A stretch of DNA of 64,000 nt from an uncultured Desulfobacter sp. (GTDB lineage Bacteria > Desulfobacterota > Desulfobacteria > Desulfobacterales > Desulfobacteraceae): contig NZ_OY781882.1 in the NCBI RefSeq assembly GCF_963677125.1, positions 2,612,501 through 2,676,500 on the forward strand, written 5' to 3'. Below are positions 51,829 through 60,390 of this stretch, piece by piece; position 1 is the stretch's first letter; every line of letters begins with the position of its first letter. The position numbers and the translations under genes were made by a program. The notes beneath the pieces were generated by a model that saw only the letters and a program-made list of their open reading frames with translations, did no database searches and was not told where the DNA came from.

Positions 51829-53928
51829 TTAAAAATGAACACGCATACCCGCAAACATATAGGGGCCTGTATTTGATCCCAGTGACTTGTCCACAGATTC
51901 GTCCAGAATATTGTTTACGCCGCCGTATAGCTCATACTGTTGTTTGCTGCCAAAGTATTTGAGAAAACTGATATCAACAAGCTGGTAGGAACCTATTTTT
52001 TCTGTTTCGCTTTTGTATTGGCTGCCGATATGCCGTGCCGTAAGTGAAAGGCAAAGCGTGGGGGTGACCTGATAGTCGACGCCAATAGAAAACGTCCGGT
52101 CCGGGTTGTAGAGCAGATCTTTTCCGGTTTCACCGTCTTCGGTGGAAAGCTCCGTCCAATTGAAGTCGGCAGTGACCCCATGTCCGAAATCATATCCCAG
52201 GTTCAGCTCCATGCCTTTGATATCAACATCCGGTTTATTCACATAGGTCTGGTAATCCTCACTTCCGTCATTGTCAACGTCCACTCGTTCGATTTCAATT
52301 TTATCGCTGACATCGTTGTAAAAGAGGACCACCTCGTAGCTGAAACGTTGATAGTCTCCGCCAATCCCAAGCTCGTAACTTCTTAAAAATTCAGGACTCA
52401 ATTCATGCACTGTGGTCTTGGTGCCGTATACAGTCTCAGCCCCAATCCGTGGGATATCGCCTGGTGTCGGAGCGACCACATAAAGTTCTGCGGTGTCCGG
52501 TGCCCGGTAGCCCTCGGCGTAGTTCACACGGACCTTGAATATGGAAGAAAATTGTTTGGCCAGTCCGGCTCTAAAAGTGGCTTTGTTGTCCGCATCGGAC
52601 ATATCATCGTATCGGGCGCCGAAAATGGCATTCAGGTCTGGGGTGATCTGCCATTCATCCTGGAGATAAACCGCCTTGAAACGCTGGGTGTCGTTTACAA
52701 ACTCGTAACTTGTGGGATCGGGGTTGATGGCGGCAGAATTTCGCGATATTTCCCGATACCCGGCACCGCCCACCAGAAGGTGATCAGATGTTGCTGCCCA
52801 GGTCGCCTCCGCTTCATATCCGGTGATATCCACATCCGCACTGAATTTAGTGTTCGTGGTTGCCGTAAAATTTTTTGCTCTGGTCTTGTTGCGTTTTTCA
52901 TACTCCGACCGGTAGGCGCCTATCCGGCCTGTCAGGGTATCCGTAAATTTGTATTTAACAGAGGTATCGGCATCTATCCTGTTGTTTTCGTCCTTTGAAT
53001 CTACGGGAGTATCCAGAACCATGACGGCGGACGGGGTCTGCCCGGGCCTTGCCTTTTTGAACCCGCCGGTGTAAGTACCCTCCCGGTTTTCTTCAAAGTA
53101 ATTCAGACCTGCCTGTGCACTCAGGGCATCTGTCAGTTCGGCATCCAGGGAAAGTCCTGTGGAAAAAACTTCCGAGGCATCGCGGTAAGAAACGTCGACC
53201 TCTCCGGTTTCTTCATGCTGGGGATCTGAGGTAACCGTCATGCTGGTTTTGGGATTCAGGGCTTTTGACGAATAGGTCTCGGGTTCCGTATAGGGACGGG
53301 TCTTATTGTAATTGGTATAAAGGGAATACCCCAATTTTCCCACACGTCCCCGGGCATTGACGCCGGCCTTGTACGACTCTGCGTCCCCCTGGTCGTTCAT
53401 CCCTGTGGAGATATCCATATCCATGGCAAATTTTTTCCGGCCGGCCTTTTTGGTGATGATGTTGATCACCCCGCCCAGGGCATCTGATCCGTAAAGGGTG
53501 CTCATGGGGCCTTTAACAATTTCTATCCGCTCGATCATGCCGGCAGGAATCCTGTCCATTTCATAGGTGCTCTGGGTTTCTCCAGCAATACGCCTGCCGT
53601 CAATGAGCAGCAGCGTGCCGTTGCCCCCCATGCCCCGGATGGAGATGGTGCTCTTGGATTTAGAGCTTGCATGGGCAAACTGGCCATATTGCAGGGTCAG
53701 GCCCGGGGTTTTTTCAATGATGTTTTTCAGAGTGGATGCGCCCATCATCTTTATATCCTGGGCAGTGATCACATCCACCGATGCCGTGATTCCGTCCACC
53801 TCTTTTTCTGTCTTTGTTGCGGTGACCACCAGGTTTTCTTCCTGGACCGCTTTTGCTGCCAGAGCTGCGCCGGAAGCCATGGAGATGAGTAGTGCCGCAT
53901 ACAGGCAGGCCGTCATTTTTATCTTCAT
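51829..53928 (-). CDS. TonB-dependent outer-membrane receptor
   Basis: A 699-residue TonB-dependent transporter of the CirA/BtuB-like group. It has a signal peptide (CLYAALLISMASGAALA), a TonB box (ENLVVTATK), the plug domain (IKMMGASTLKNIIEKTPGLTL, SIRGMGGNGTLLLIDGRRI, VKGPMSTLYGSDALGGVINI) and a 22-strand barrel ending in ...GPYMFAGMRVHF with the terminal aromatic required for outer-membrane insertion. Such receptors import iron chelates, haem, cobalamin or nickel complexes; the substrate is unknown. It lies between an octahaem cytochrome and an activase, which suggests metal supply to that system, but no ABC transporter or TonB gene is nearby. Confidence 0.93.
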   Translation of the reverse strand: MKIKMTACLYAALLISMASGAALAAKAVQEENLVVTATKTEKEVDGITASVDVITAQDIKMMGASTLKNIIEKTPGLTLQYGQFAHASSKSKSTISIRGMGGNGTLLLIDGRRIAGETQSTYEMDRIPAGMIERIEIVKGPMSTLYGSDALGGVINIITKKAGRKKFAMDMDISTGMNDQGDAESYKAGVNARGRVGKLGYSLYTNYNKTRPYTEPETYSSKALNPKTSMTVTSDPQHEETGEVDVSYRDASEVFSTGLSLDAELTDALSAQAGLNYFEENREGTYTGGFKKARPGQTPSAVMVLDTPVDSKDENNRIDADTSVKYKFTDTLTGRIGAYRSEYEKRNKTRAKNFTATTNTKFSADVDITGYEAEATWAATSDHLLVGGAGYREISRNSAAINPDPTSYEFVNDTQRFKAVYLQDEWQITPDLNAIFGARYDDMSDADNKATFRAGLAKQFSSIFKVRVNYAEGYRAPDTAELYVVAPTPGDIPRIGAETVYGTKTTVHELSPEFLRSYELGIGGDYQRFSYEVVLFYNDVSDKIEIERVDVDNDGSEDYQTYVNKPDVDIKGMELNLGYDFGHGVTADFNWTELSTEDGETGKDLLYNPDRTFSIGVDYQVTPTLCLSLTARHIGSQYKSETEKIGSYQLVDISFLKYFGSKQQYELYGGVNNILDESVDKSLGSNTGPYMFAGMRVHF

Positions 53929-53950
53929 CTGAAATCTCCTTTAACGCTGT

Positions 53951-55063
53951 TTATTTTAAGTCTATTTTTTCAGACTGCTGCTTTTGAACCGCCATCGTGG
54001 CCCGCTTGAAATGGATCAGTTCCAAAAGGACACCTTCGGGAGATTGATGAAATGCACTGATATACATGCCCATCCGCTGGGCGTGCATCTTGTCCCGAAT
54101 AAGCCAAAAATATTCCTTTTGATCCAAAATACCTTGTTCTTTAAGTTTGTCTGCAGACTTAATGAATCCGGCGGCCAGGTGATTGGCCTGGGCAACAATA
54201 TCGTCACAGGCGGCCAGATTTTCCCGGACCCGGGATTTGGCATGGCATTGGCTGCAAATCTCTACCATCTTATTTCGATGTTCGGTCCATTCTGCCATAT
54301 CAGGCCTGAAACTGTCCGGGGCCAGAATCGGACCGAGCATTTCCACTGCCCCTTTGACGGTCTCCTGATCGGCGGAAATCTGTGGATCAGGTTCTTCGCC
54401 CCGAACCCCAAAAAAGCCCCAACTGGTTTTGACCATGTGATCCCCATCGGGCATATGGCAGGTCGCACATGTGGGAACACTACCGTCCAGCCCCCGGGCG
54501 CGGTACAAGGCGCCGTGCCTTGAATTTCCATAGGCTTCATACTGGGGGTGATTGCCCATGTGGCAGGGAAGACAGGCTTCGGGTTTGCGCGCTTCCCGGG
54601 CGGAAAACCTGTGGCTGCCGTGGCAGGCGTTGCACCGCCCTCCGTCCTTACAGATGCTGTTGTGGCAGGTTGCGCAGGATTTATCAAAAACACCAGAAGC
54701 CTGGGCCTTTACCTTTTTCCCCATGGCGGAGATGGACAATGCGGCTTCGGCTTTGCCGTGTTTGCCCATGGTAAACCGCTTTGCCTGAGTTGTGTGGCAA
54801 GTACCACACACCTTGATATTCGGCATGACAGCTTTTTTTGAATCGGTCTCATTGGTGTGTGCCGAACCGTGACACTGGGTGCATTCCATACCCGAGACCG
54901 CCATACTGGACAGCTCCCAGTCTTTAACCAGGGAGGGGTTGAGCGGCCGGTGGCACCGGATGCACTCACTGGCAGCATTGGTCCGGGCAAAGGCCGCCTG
55001 TGTCCAATTGGCAAGAAATACCGTTACCAGCGCCCCCATTACAAAAAAATGCTTTTTATTCAT
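53951..55063 (-). CDS. Octahaem c-type cytochrome, hydroxylamine-oxidoreductase-like
   Basis: A periplasmic cytochrome with eight CxxCH haem-binding sites in 370 residues (CIRCH, CTQCH, CGTCH, CATCH, CNACH, CLPCH, CATCH, CSQCH). The segment NSRHGALYRARGLDGSVPTCATCHMPDGDHMVKTSWGFF is typical of the HAO/octahaem (eHao, IhOCC) family, whose members reduce or oxidise hydroxylamine, nitrite, or metals. I use the ATG at 55063, which gives a signal peptide (HFFVMGALVTVFLANWTQAAFA); an upstream ATG (55111) would add 16 non-signal residues. It overlaps the FmdE gene stop by eight bases. The substrate is not known. Confidence 0.85.
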   Translation of the reverse strand: MNKKHFFVMGALVTVFLANWTQAAFARTNAASECIRCHRPLNPSLVKDWELSSMAVSGMECTQCHGSAHTNETDSKKAVMPNIKVCGTCHTTQAKRFTMGKHGKAEAALSISAMGKKVKAQASGVFDKSCATCHNSICKDGGRCNACHGSHRFSAREARKPEACLPCHMGNHPQYEAYGNSRHGALYRARGLDGSVPTCATCHMPDGDHMVKTSWGFFGVRGEEPDPQISADQETVKGAVEMLGPILAPDSFRPDMAEWTEHRNKMVEICSQCHAKSRVRENLAACDDIVAQANHLAAGFIKSADKLKEQGILDQKEYFWLIRDKMHAQRMGMYISAFHQSPEGVLLELIHFKRATMAVQKQQSEKIDLK

Positions 55064-55793
55064 GGGTATCCTGATCCTTTTGGGAGGAGGCCGAAAATTC
55101 AATAACTTCAATCACCCGGTCCGGCTGGTCAAACAATTTTTTGACCATATTCTGAAATCGCTTTGGGAAATTTTTCTTGTCTTCCTGTGTCGCATTCGGG
55201 CCAATGGCGGTCATCAGGATGGCTTTGGGATTTACTTCCTTTTCAGGGTGATAGTTGACGCCAACCTGTCTGTTTGTGTCCAACCGAGTCAACCGGATAT
55301 CCGTATCAATAGGGGCATTGTAAAAAAGCAGATTTCTCCGATTGAACCGCCCCCCGGGAAGTCCTCCGAATCCGAAATCCGAGGTTGCCCCCGTAATGTT
55401 GGAAAGAACAGAGCCAACAACACCGGCATTGTCGTCGGTTACGCCCCGCCTTATTTCAACCTTTATTTCTCCCCTGCAGGGCAATTCGTCTCTGTATAGT
55501 GCCTTTAGCCCTTCCCGGGCCACAAGGTAGGCACCACCCACGACGGCACAGCTATGTCCTGCCATTTTCACCGTGTCCACATAGGTGATTTCTAAAATTC
55601 CTCCCTGGCTTGTCCCGATAAATTCGCCCAGGGGGTCTCTCAAAACAATGGGATTGATTTTGTCAAAAAAAGCCGGATACTTCATTTTAGGATCACCATC
55701 TGCTCCACTTGCTGTTCCGGCAACGGGTAAGACCGCAGATAACAAGGCAATCATCAACATTTGCCAGCGCTGTTTTCCGATATAACGTTTCAT
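55056..55793 (-). CDS. Exported FmdE-domain protein
   Basis: A 245-residue protein with a signal peptide (MLMIALLSAVLPVAGTASG) and an FmdE-like domain: VKMAGHSCAVVGGAYLVAREGLKALY corresponds to the GHxCP..G motif of the FmdE family and DELPCRGEIKVEIRRG to the next strand. FmdE proteins are associated with molybdenum/tungsten formylmethanofuran dehydrogenase operons and bind metal through His/Cys ligands, but an exported form has no settled function. It is the first gene of the four-gene operon with the octahaem cytochrome, TonB receptor and activase. A 12-bp perfect palindrome (ATGATGCATCAT, 55826-55837) lies 33 bp before its ATG. Confidence 0.75.
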   Translation of the reverse strand: MKRYIGKQRWQMLMIALLSAVLPVAGTASGADGDPKMKYPAFFDKINPIVLRDPLGEFIGTSQGGILEITYVDTVKMAGHSCAVVGGAYLVAREGLKALYRDELPCRGEIKVEIRRGVTDDNAGVVGSVLSNITGATSDFGFGGLPGGRFNRRNLLFYNAPIDTDIRLTRLDTNRQVGVNYHPEKEVNPKAILMTAIGPNATQEDKKNFPKRFQNMVKKLFDQPDRVIEVIEFSASSQKDQDTHE

Positions 55794-55825
55794 TTCTTCT
55801 CCTCATAGATAATAGGGTTAAACAA

Positions 55826-55837
55826 ATGATGCATCAT
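55826..55837. promoter_or_regulatory. Palindrome upstream of the FmdE operon
   Basis: ATGATGCATCAT is a perfect 12-bp inverted repeat between the likely promoter and the FmdE start codon. No TTGAY-N4-RTCAA box is seen here, so this operon is probably not controlled by the HcpR-like regulator. Confidence 0.3.
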
Positions 55838-55980
55838 ATCGATTGAATTTGCCTTGTCTTTGCGCCACCGCAAGTTGAAGCGAATTTTTTTTGGGGTTAA
55901 AGTAGAAGTTATGTTGTTAATACATTCTTCAACACGAAATAGAGTATAAGAAATTGATGAGAATAAAGGCTGGTTGGTGA

Positions 55981-56697
55981 TTATTGATTTGCAAAAGTTT
56001 CCAATGCACCGGGGTCAATAATGGTGATGCTTTCACGGGATGATTTTACCCAGCCGTTTTTTTCCCAGGCACTTAACGTGCGGCTGACTGTAAACATAGA
56101 GGCACCGATATGGTCCGCAATATTCTGTCGGCTCAGGGGAATATCAATGTACACTTTGTTTCCCTTTTTGCGGCCAGTGTTAGCCATCAGGTTGATCATG
56201 AATTTTGCGATGCGCAGGGGTGCCTGTTCCGAACATATGTCCAGGTAACGTTGCTGCAGGGCCTCCATACGTTCGAAAAGCAGAGAGATCAAGTCCAACG
56301 TGATTTCAGGATATTTTTGAACAATCTCAAGAAACCCGTTTCTGTCCCAGGAGATGACTTCCGTATCTTTGATTGCTTGGGCCGTCACCGGATAAATGCC
56401 GTCTTTAAGAACAATGGGGGTGGCCGTCATTTCCCCGGAAGAGATATAGCGAAGAATAATTTCCCGGCCCTGGGCATTAAGTTTTGACAGCTTCAGGCAC
56501 CCTTCAACCACCAGATAGCACCTTATGGCAGGCTCCCCTTCATGGAACAGATACGTCTTGGGCGGCATGTGCCTGTTTATACCATATTGAATAAAATCTT
56601 TATAATGGTGGGGAAGCAGTGTCTTAAAAAGATAAGGATCTGATTCTTTATTTAATTGCAATGCTTTTCCCCTTGCGTGAATCTGTTTAAACGTCAA
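55981..56697 (-). CDS. Crp/Fnr-family regulator, HcpR candidate
   Basis: A 238-residue regulator with an N-terminal cyclic-nucleotide-binding-like beta barrel (INRHMPPKTYLFHEGEPAIRCYLVVEGCLKLSK..., about 35-125), a dimerisation helix and a C-terminal winged HTH (LSRQNIADHIGASMFTVSRTLSAWEKNGWV). It has no FNR-type N-terminal Cys cluster, so it is not an FNR oxygen sensor. In sulfate-reducing deltaproteobacteria the Crp/Fnr protein HcpR controls hcp through TTGAC-N4-GTCAA boxes (established knowledge), and such boxes occur 1.3-4.3 kb away before CBS, amidotransferase, NirSir-like and hcp genes, which makes this gene a strong candidate for HcpR. Confidence 0.8.
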   Translation of the reverse strand: MTFKQIHARGKALQLNKESDPYLFKTLLPHHYKDFIQYGINRHMPPKTYLFHEGEPAIRCYLVVEGCLKLSKLNAQGREIILRYISSGEMTATPIVLKDGIYPVTAQAIKDTEVISWDRNGFLEIVQKYPEITLDLISLLFERMEALQQRYLDICSEQAPLRIAKFMINLMANTGRKKGNKVYIDIPLSRQNIADHIGASMFTVSRTLSAWEKNGWVKSSRESITIIDPGALETFANQ

Positions 56698-56761
56698 AAA
56701 AATTCAATTTTGTCCTTATCGCATAAAAATGTTTGAATTGGAAGAGATTGTTTAATAGACA

Positions 56762-57301
56762 TTAAAACCAGTATTCGGGGTATTTTCTTCTGGTGGCCAA
56801 ATTGTTGATGACCAGGGCAACAATCAACATGATTACCACGCCACTCCCTACGGGGATCAGCATGTACCAGAAGCCTATTTCGTGTATTTTTTCGCTGCCG
56901 ATCACAGCGATCAGGGCCGTTGCCCCACCAGGGGGATGAAGGGTCTGGGTAGCATGCATCAGGGCAATAGACGTTGCAACGGAAAAGGCTGCCGCAAACC
57001 ATGGGAGGGGATGGAAAAGCTGCCAACAGGCTACGCCCACAAAGGCAGAAAGCAGATGGCCGCCAATGAGGTTTCTGGGCTGGGCCAAAGGACTTCTGAC
57101 GGCACCATAGACCAGCACCGCTGACGCGCCGAATGAGCCGATGATATAAACAAAATCACTTCCGGATAAGAGATTGTAATTCAAATAGGCCACCGGGGTG
57201 ATCCCCAGAAAAGCCCCTAGCCAAGACCAAAGTATCTCGCTTGAGTTTACTTTGGGTGGACGCCGCCCGCCACCGGCCATTTTTTTAAAAAAAGGTATCA
57301 T
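56762..57301 (-). CDS. HPP-family integral membrane protein
   Basis: A 179-residue inner-membrane protein with four or five hydrophobic segments and the family signature TLHPPGGATALIAVIG. I start at 57301 (MIPFFKKMAGG) because AGGAG lies seven bases upstream. HPP proteins in plastids and cyanobacteria transport nitrite (established for some members); here the gene is beside a nitrosative-stress regulon, so nitrite or another N-oxide movement is plausible but inferred. It is 17 bp downstream of the CBS gene and probably in one operon with it, and may read on into the Crp/Fnr gene. Confidence 0.82.
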   Translation of the reverse strand: MIPFFKKMAGGGRRPPKVNSSEILWSWLGAFLGITPVAYLNYNLLSGSDFVYIIGSFGASAVLVYGAVRSPLAQPRNLIGGHLLSAFVGVACWQLFHPLPWFAAAFSVATSIALMHATQTLHPPGGATALIAVIGSEKIHEIGFWYMLIPVGSGVVIMLIVALVINNLATRRKYPEYWF

Positions 57302-57318
57302 TGTCGGTCTCCTTTTTA

Positions 57319-57912
57319 TCAGCACATGGCCTGGACAAGGTCTGACCGGGCAATTATCCCTATCGGAATGTTGTTATCCCCACACACCGGGACCCGGTTA
57401 ATATTTTTCCGATCCATAAGGTTGGCCACGTCCAGCAACCTGAGACTTTTGTGGACAGTCACCGGCGGAGAAGACATGATGTCTCTGGCCTTCAGTGCTT
57501 TTAAGGGCCGGGCAAGACAACGGCTGTCATCCATACACTGAATCAGCACCTGCATGAACGACGGGCCTTTTTTTTCAGTCATTCTGGACAGAAAATCTTT
57601 TTCAGATATGACGCCGGTTACGGCACCCTGTTCATTGAGTACCGGAACACCGGAAATATCGTGATCTCGCATCCGGCAGGCGGCTTCTAAAAGCGGTGCG
57701 TCTTCAAAAACGGAAACAACCTTTCGAGTCATCACATGTTCTGCTAAAATGGCAGTCGTAATACGGTTAACCGCATGTTCAAAAGCAATCCGGTATACCT
57801 CTATAAAGTCAGACGGCGTGATATCCAGATATCCAGGAATCTCCTTCATCGCCTCCAGTACATCCTGGTCTGTGATAGTCTGAAAGCACTCATTGATACG
57901 GCTGAAGTTCAT
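57319..57912 (-). CDS. Tandem CBS-domain protein
   Basis: Two CBS domains after a 65-residue helical N-terminus: LAEHVMTRKVVSVFEDAPLLEAACRMRDHDISGVPV and KARDIMSSPPVTVHKSLRLLDVANLMDRKNINRVPV. CBS pairs bind adenosine nucleotides or S-adenosylmethionine and regulate partner proteins. The start is the ATG at 57912 with AGGAG; codons further upstream stay open but have no ribosome-binding site and run into the operator. 197 residues. Its leader (AAAGGAGAGTTATG) is nearly the same as that of the NirSir-like gene at 59982. It is the first gene of the CBS-HPP pair and faces the amidotransferase across two FNR-like boxes. Confidence 0.85.
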   Translation of the reverse strand: MNFSRINECFQTITDQDVLEAMKEIPGYLDITPSDFIEVYRIAFEHAVNRITTAILAEHVMTRKVVSVFEDAPLLEAACRMRDHDISGVPVLNEQGAVTGVISEKDFLSRMTEKKGPSFMQVLIQCMDDSRCLARPLKALKARDIMSSPPVTVHKSLRLLDVANLMDRKNINRVPVCGDNNIPIGIIARSDLVQAMC

Positions 57913-57988
57913 AACTCTCCTTTCGTTCTCTTTGCTAACGTTTCCGGCCATTGTAGGAAGAATATCGAAAATCATGGCTGGAAACACA

Positions 57989-58002
57989 TTGACATAGATC
58001 AA
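57989..58002. promoter_or_regulatory. HcpR/FNR-like box 1 (CBS side)
   Basis: TTGACATAGATCAA, a TTGAY-N4-RTCAA palindrome 77 bp upstream of the CBS start. The known HcpR consensus in deltaproteobacteria is TTGACN4GTCAA. Confidence 0.65.
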
Positions 58003-58024
58003 GTTTTTACAAAAAAGCCAAAAC

Positions 58025-58038
58025 TTGACCTATGTCAA
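58025..58038. promoter_or_regulatory. HcpR/FNR-like box 2 (amidotransferase side)
   Basis: TTGACCTATGTCAA matches the HcpR consensus in all ten conserved positions and lies 65 bp upstream of the amidotransferase start. Confidence 0.7.
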
Positions 58039-58102
58039 TGAATAAAACTTTGATTTTGGTTTAAAGTTTAAAAAAAATAATCCAGGCTAAAGGAGCAAGT
58101 CC

Positions 58103-58792
58103 ATGAGAGTTCATTATCTGCAACATGTCCCATTTGAAGATCTTGGCATGATGAGCCCGGCATTAATAGCCGGCGGCCATCAGTTAACAGGAACTCAGGT
58201 TTTTAAACCCTGCACTCTCCCATCAGTTGACGATTTTGACTGTTTAATTGTTATGGGAGGTCCCATGGGGGTAAATGACGAAGTTGCATGCCCCTGGCTT
58301 TATGAAGAAAAACAATTAATTGAGCAGTCCGTCAGGTACAACAAAAAGATTCTGGGAATCTGCCTGGGAGCCCAATTAATTGCCCAGGTGATGGGGGCCG
58401 ATGTTTATAAAAATAAATATAGGGAGATCGGTTGGTTTGACATAGAAGTCTGCGAAGAGATCAATGATACTATTCTGGCCGGCGTTTTTCCCCAGCAGGC
58501 ACGAGTTTTCCATTGGCATGGGGATACGTTTGATATTCCAAAAGGAGCGGTACACATTGCAAAAAGTGAAGCCTGTCTAAACCAGGGCTTTGTTTTCGAA
58601 GATCATATTATTGGATTTCAATTCCATCTGGAATCTACACAGCAGACTATCGAAAACCTGGTTCTGAACTGTAAAGACGAAATTGATGGATCAAAATACG
58701 TTCAATCGGAAACAGAAATTTTATCAATGAAGCGTAATTTTTCACACAGCAATAATATCATGAATGGTGTTCTGGATTCATTGGCCAGGTAA
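58103..58792 (+). CDS. Class I glutamine amidotransferase (GMP-synthase-like)
   Basis: A 229-residue stand-alone class I amidotransferase domain. The catalytic Cys87 is in LGICLGAQLIAQVMG and the His175/Glu177 pair is in GFQFHLEST; FHWHGDTFD is the typical internal His segment of this GMP-synthase-like subgroup. It hydrolyses glutamine and hands ammonia to an unknown acceptor. It is in the HcpR-like regulon with the 111-codon cupin gene 39 bp downstream, so it probably acts in a stress or detoxification response. Start ATG 58103, with AAAGGAGCAAG upstream. Confidence 0.87.
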   Translation: MRVHYLQHVPFEDLGMMSPALIAGGHQLTGTQVFKPCTLPSVDDFDCLIVMGGPMGVNDEVACPWLYEEKQLIEQSVRYNKKILGICLGAQLIAQVMGADVYKNKYREIGWFDIEVCEEINDTILAGVFPQQARVFHWHGDTFDIPKGAVHIAKSEACLNQGFVFEDHIIGFQFHLESTQQTIENLVLNCKDEIDGSKYVQSETEILSMKRNFSHSNNIMNGVLDSLAR

Positions 58793-58831
58793 ACAGCAAA
58801 ATAAAATTTTTAAAATGTGAAAGGAAAATTC

Positions 58832-59152
58832 ATGAAAGTTTTAAAACTCACAGAAACCAACGAGTTTACCTCTGGAGCGATGAAGAGATTTTTTTTAGTT
58901 CAAACTTCAGAGTTTTTCAAAATTATCAATTTCAATCTGGATGCCGGTGTGACGTTCCCGGTTCATTCCCACGATCTGGATGGGGAATTGTCCATCCAGG
59001 TTCTTGAGGGCAAGGGATGGTTTCTGGGGGAGAACGATACCAAGATTCCAGCCAATAAGGGGGATATCCTGATTTCGGAAATCAGGGAACCCCATGGTGT
59101 AATGGCAGACACCCCAATGCGAATCATTGTCACCATTGCACCTCCAATTTGA
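58832..59152 (+). CDS. Small cupin-domain protein
   Basis: A 106-residue single-domain cupin: FPVHSHDLDGELSIQVLEGKGWFLGENDTKIPANKGDILISEIREPHGV contains both cupin motifs with metal-binding His/Glu. The start is the ATG at 58832 with AAAGG seven bases upstream; a GTG five codons earlier is in frame but weaker. It lies in an operon with the amidotransferase and should belong to the same stress regulon. Cupins of this size often bind a small anion or act as enzymes or sensors; no substrate is known. Confidence 0.82.
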   Translation: MKVLKLTETNEFTSGAMKRFFLVQTSEFFKIINFNLDAGVTFPVHSHDLDGELSIQVLEGKGWFLGENDTKIPANKGDILISEIREPHGVMADTPMRIIVTIAPPI

Positions 59153-59178
59153 TGAAATAACCCGACTGGAAAAATAAA

Positions 59179-59982
59179 TTACTGCGGCAGAACAGTTTGA
59201 AGAATCTCCCGGGGGGTATCGTCATCGCCCAGTAGGACTGAAAACCTTTGGCCTGCCCCGCGGTACTCTTTGTAGTACGCCAGGCAGGCCCTTACCACTT
59301 CAAGAACCTGATCTTCGGTAAAGAGGTGTTGCAGCTCACGGGCAAGCCTGGGATGGCGGCCTAACCGGCCACCGAGTAAAACACGGTATCCACTATCTCC
59401 AGCCAGGATGCACCCTTCGGGGCAGGCGCGAACACAGGCACCACAGCCAAGGCAGGTCTGAGTGTTAATGAGGGGAAAAGGAGTATTAGACAGGGCAACC
59501 GCTTTTTCCTTGCAGACATTAACACAGGACAAACATCCGCTGCATAGGATTTCTTCCGTTCTGGGATACATGGCGGCAATGATACCAATATCCTTTATCT
59601 GTGGCTGGGAACAAGCATTGGGGCAGAGGGAAATGCTGATCCGAAATTCATGATGGAATCTGAGCTTGCCCGGAACGTTTTTCCTTAGAAATCCTAAAAG
59701 GTCTTCTGCCTCAAGCAGGGCTTCAAGCCGTGTCATTAAAGTATTATTTTCAATGCAACTATTGGCCCCCCCCCCTTGGTTGAAACAAGCCTCTATCTGA
59801 TATCCTTTAATTTCCGATTCCATGTTGGACAAAAAGCGTTTGCGTGATGCATGGACATGATCCAATAAAACTTTGGCGTCTCCGCGTTCGGCTGCCTCCG
59901 TTTCAACCCATTTCCGAACCTTTTTTCTCACAAAAAATGGAACTTTTGATATTTCTTTTTCAGCATCCATAGCCCATTTCAT
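59179..59982 (-). CDS. Siroheme/4Fe-4S reductase-domain ferredoxin protein
   Basis: About 267 residues from ATG 59982 (AGGAG upstream). N-terminal helices (ISKVPFFVRKKVRKWVE) are typical of the nitrite/sulfite-reductase-like 4Fe-4S proteins of sulfate reducers. The NirSir signature C-x3-C-x6-D-I-G-I is present (CPNACSQPQIKDIGI), followed by an inserted 2x[4Fe-4S] ferredoxin (CSGCLSCVNVCKEK, CLGCGACVRACPEGC). The first Cys pair is irregular (ACFNQGGGANSC) and its GGGA is written as a run of ten G (59766-59775 as C on the + strand), so slippage or sequencing error would frameshift the gene. A likely function is small-molecule reduction under nitrosative or sulfite stress. Confidence 0.8.
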   Translation of the reverse strand: MKWAMDAEKEISKVPFFVRKKVRKWVETEAAERGDAKVLLDHVHASRKRFLSNMESEIKGYQIEACFNQGGGANSCIENNTLMTRLEALLEAEDLLGFLRKNVPGKLRFHHEFRISISLCPNACSQPQIKDIGIIAAMYPRTEEILCSGCLSCVNVCKEKAVALSNTPFPLINTQTCLGCGACVRACPEGCILAGDSGYRVLLGGRLGRHPRLARELQHLFTEDQVLEVVRACLAYYKEYRGAGQRFSVLLGDDDTPREILQTVLPQ

Positions 59983-60078
59983 AACTCTCCTTTTATTGAA
60001 AAAATTTGCAACATTATAGATATTTACCCTTCTGTTAAGGTTGTTAAAAAAACATGCCTGAAAAAGACTGCTATACCC

Positions 60079-60092
60079 TTGATCCAAATCAA
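60079..60092. promoter_or_regulatory. HcpR/FNR-like box 3
   Basis: TTGATCCAAATCAA, 97 bp upstream of the NirSir-like gene start (minus strand). It could also affect hcp from a distance. Confidence 0.55.
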
Positions 60093-60290
60093 AAAAAACA
60101 CAATTCTTTTCATAAAGAATGCGACACTTTCTTACGATTTCGTCAATATCAGGGAGATGGTAATAGCTTGATGTGTCGATCTGATATATTCAAAATCTCT
60201 TTAATTTAAAATTGTTATATGTTAAGTATGAACAATGTACCTCCCAACTTTTATCGCATAAGCGTTTATCTTTAATTTTTTCTTTATATC

Positions 60291-60304
60291 TTGATTCAGA
60301 TCAA
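60291..60304 (+). promoter_or_regulatory. HcpR/FNR-like box 4 of hcp
   Basis: CTTGAT-TCAG-ATCAAG is a perfect palindrome (core TTGAT-N4-ATCAA). Its centre is about 42 bp upstream of the predicted start point, as in class II Crp/Fnr promoters, given the -10 element TATAGT at 60328-60333. Confidence 0.7.
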
Positions 60305-60327
60305 GGTTTCTACACAACTTTTAACTG

Positions 60328-60333
60328 TATAGT
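60328..60333 (+). promoter_or_regulatory. -10 element of the hcp promoter
   Basis: TATAGT lies 24 bp after box 4; the start point should be near 60340, leaving a 50-nt leader before hcp. There is no good -35, as expected for an activated promoter. Confidence 0.55.
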
Positions 60334-60390
60334 GTTACCTGAAAAGCAGAGAATTCTTAGCAATTAATTTATAAATAAGGAGGCTTTTAC

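Larger units (their letters stand above)
60088..60390. other. Divergent control region between NirSir-like gene and hcp
   Basis: About 300 AT-rich bases with no gene. It carries box 3 at its left end and box 4 plus the hcp promoter at its right end. Confidence 0.6.
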
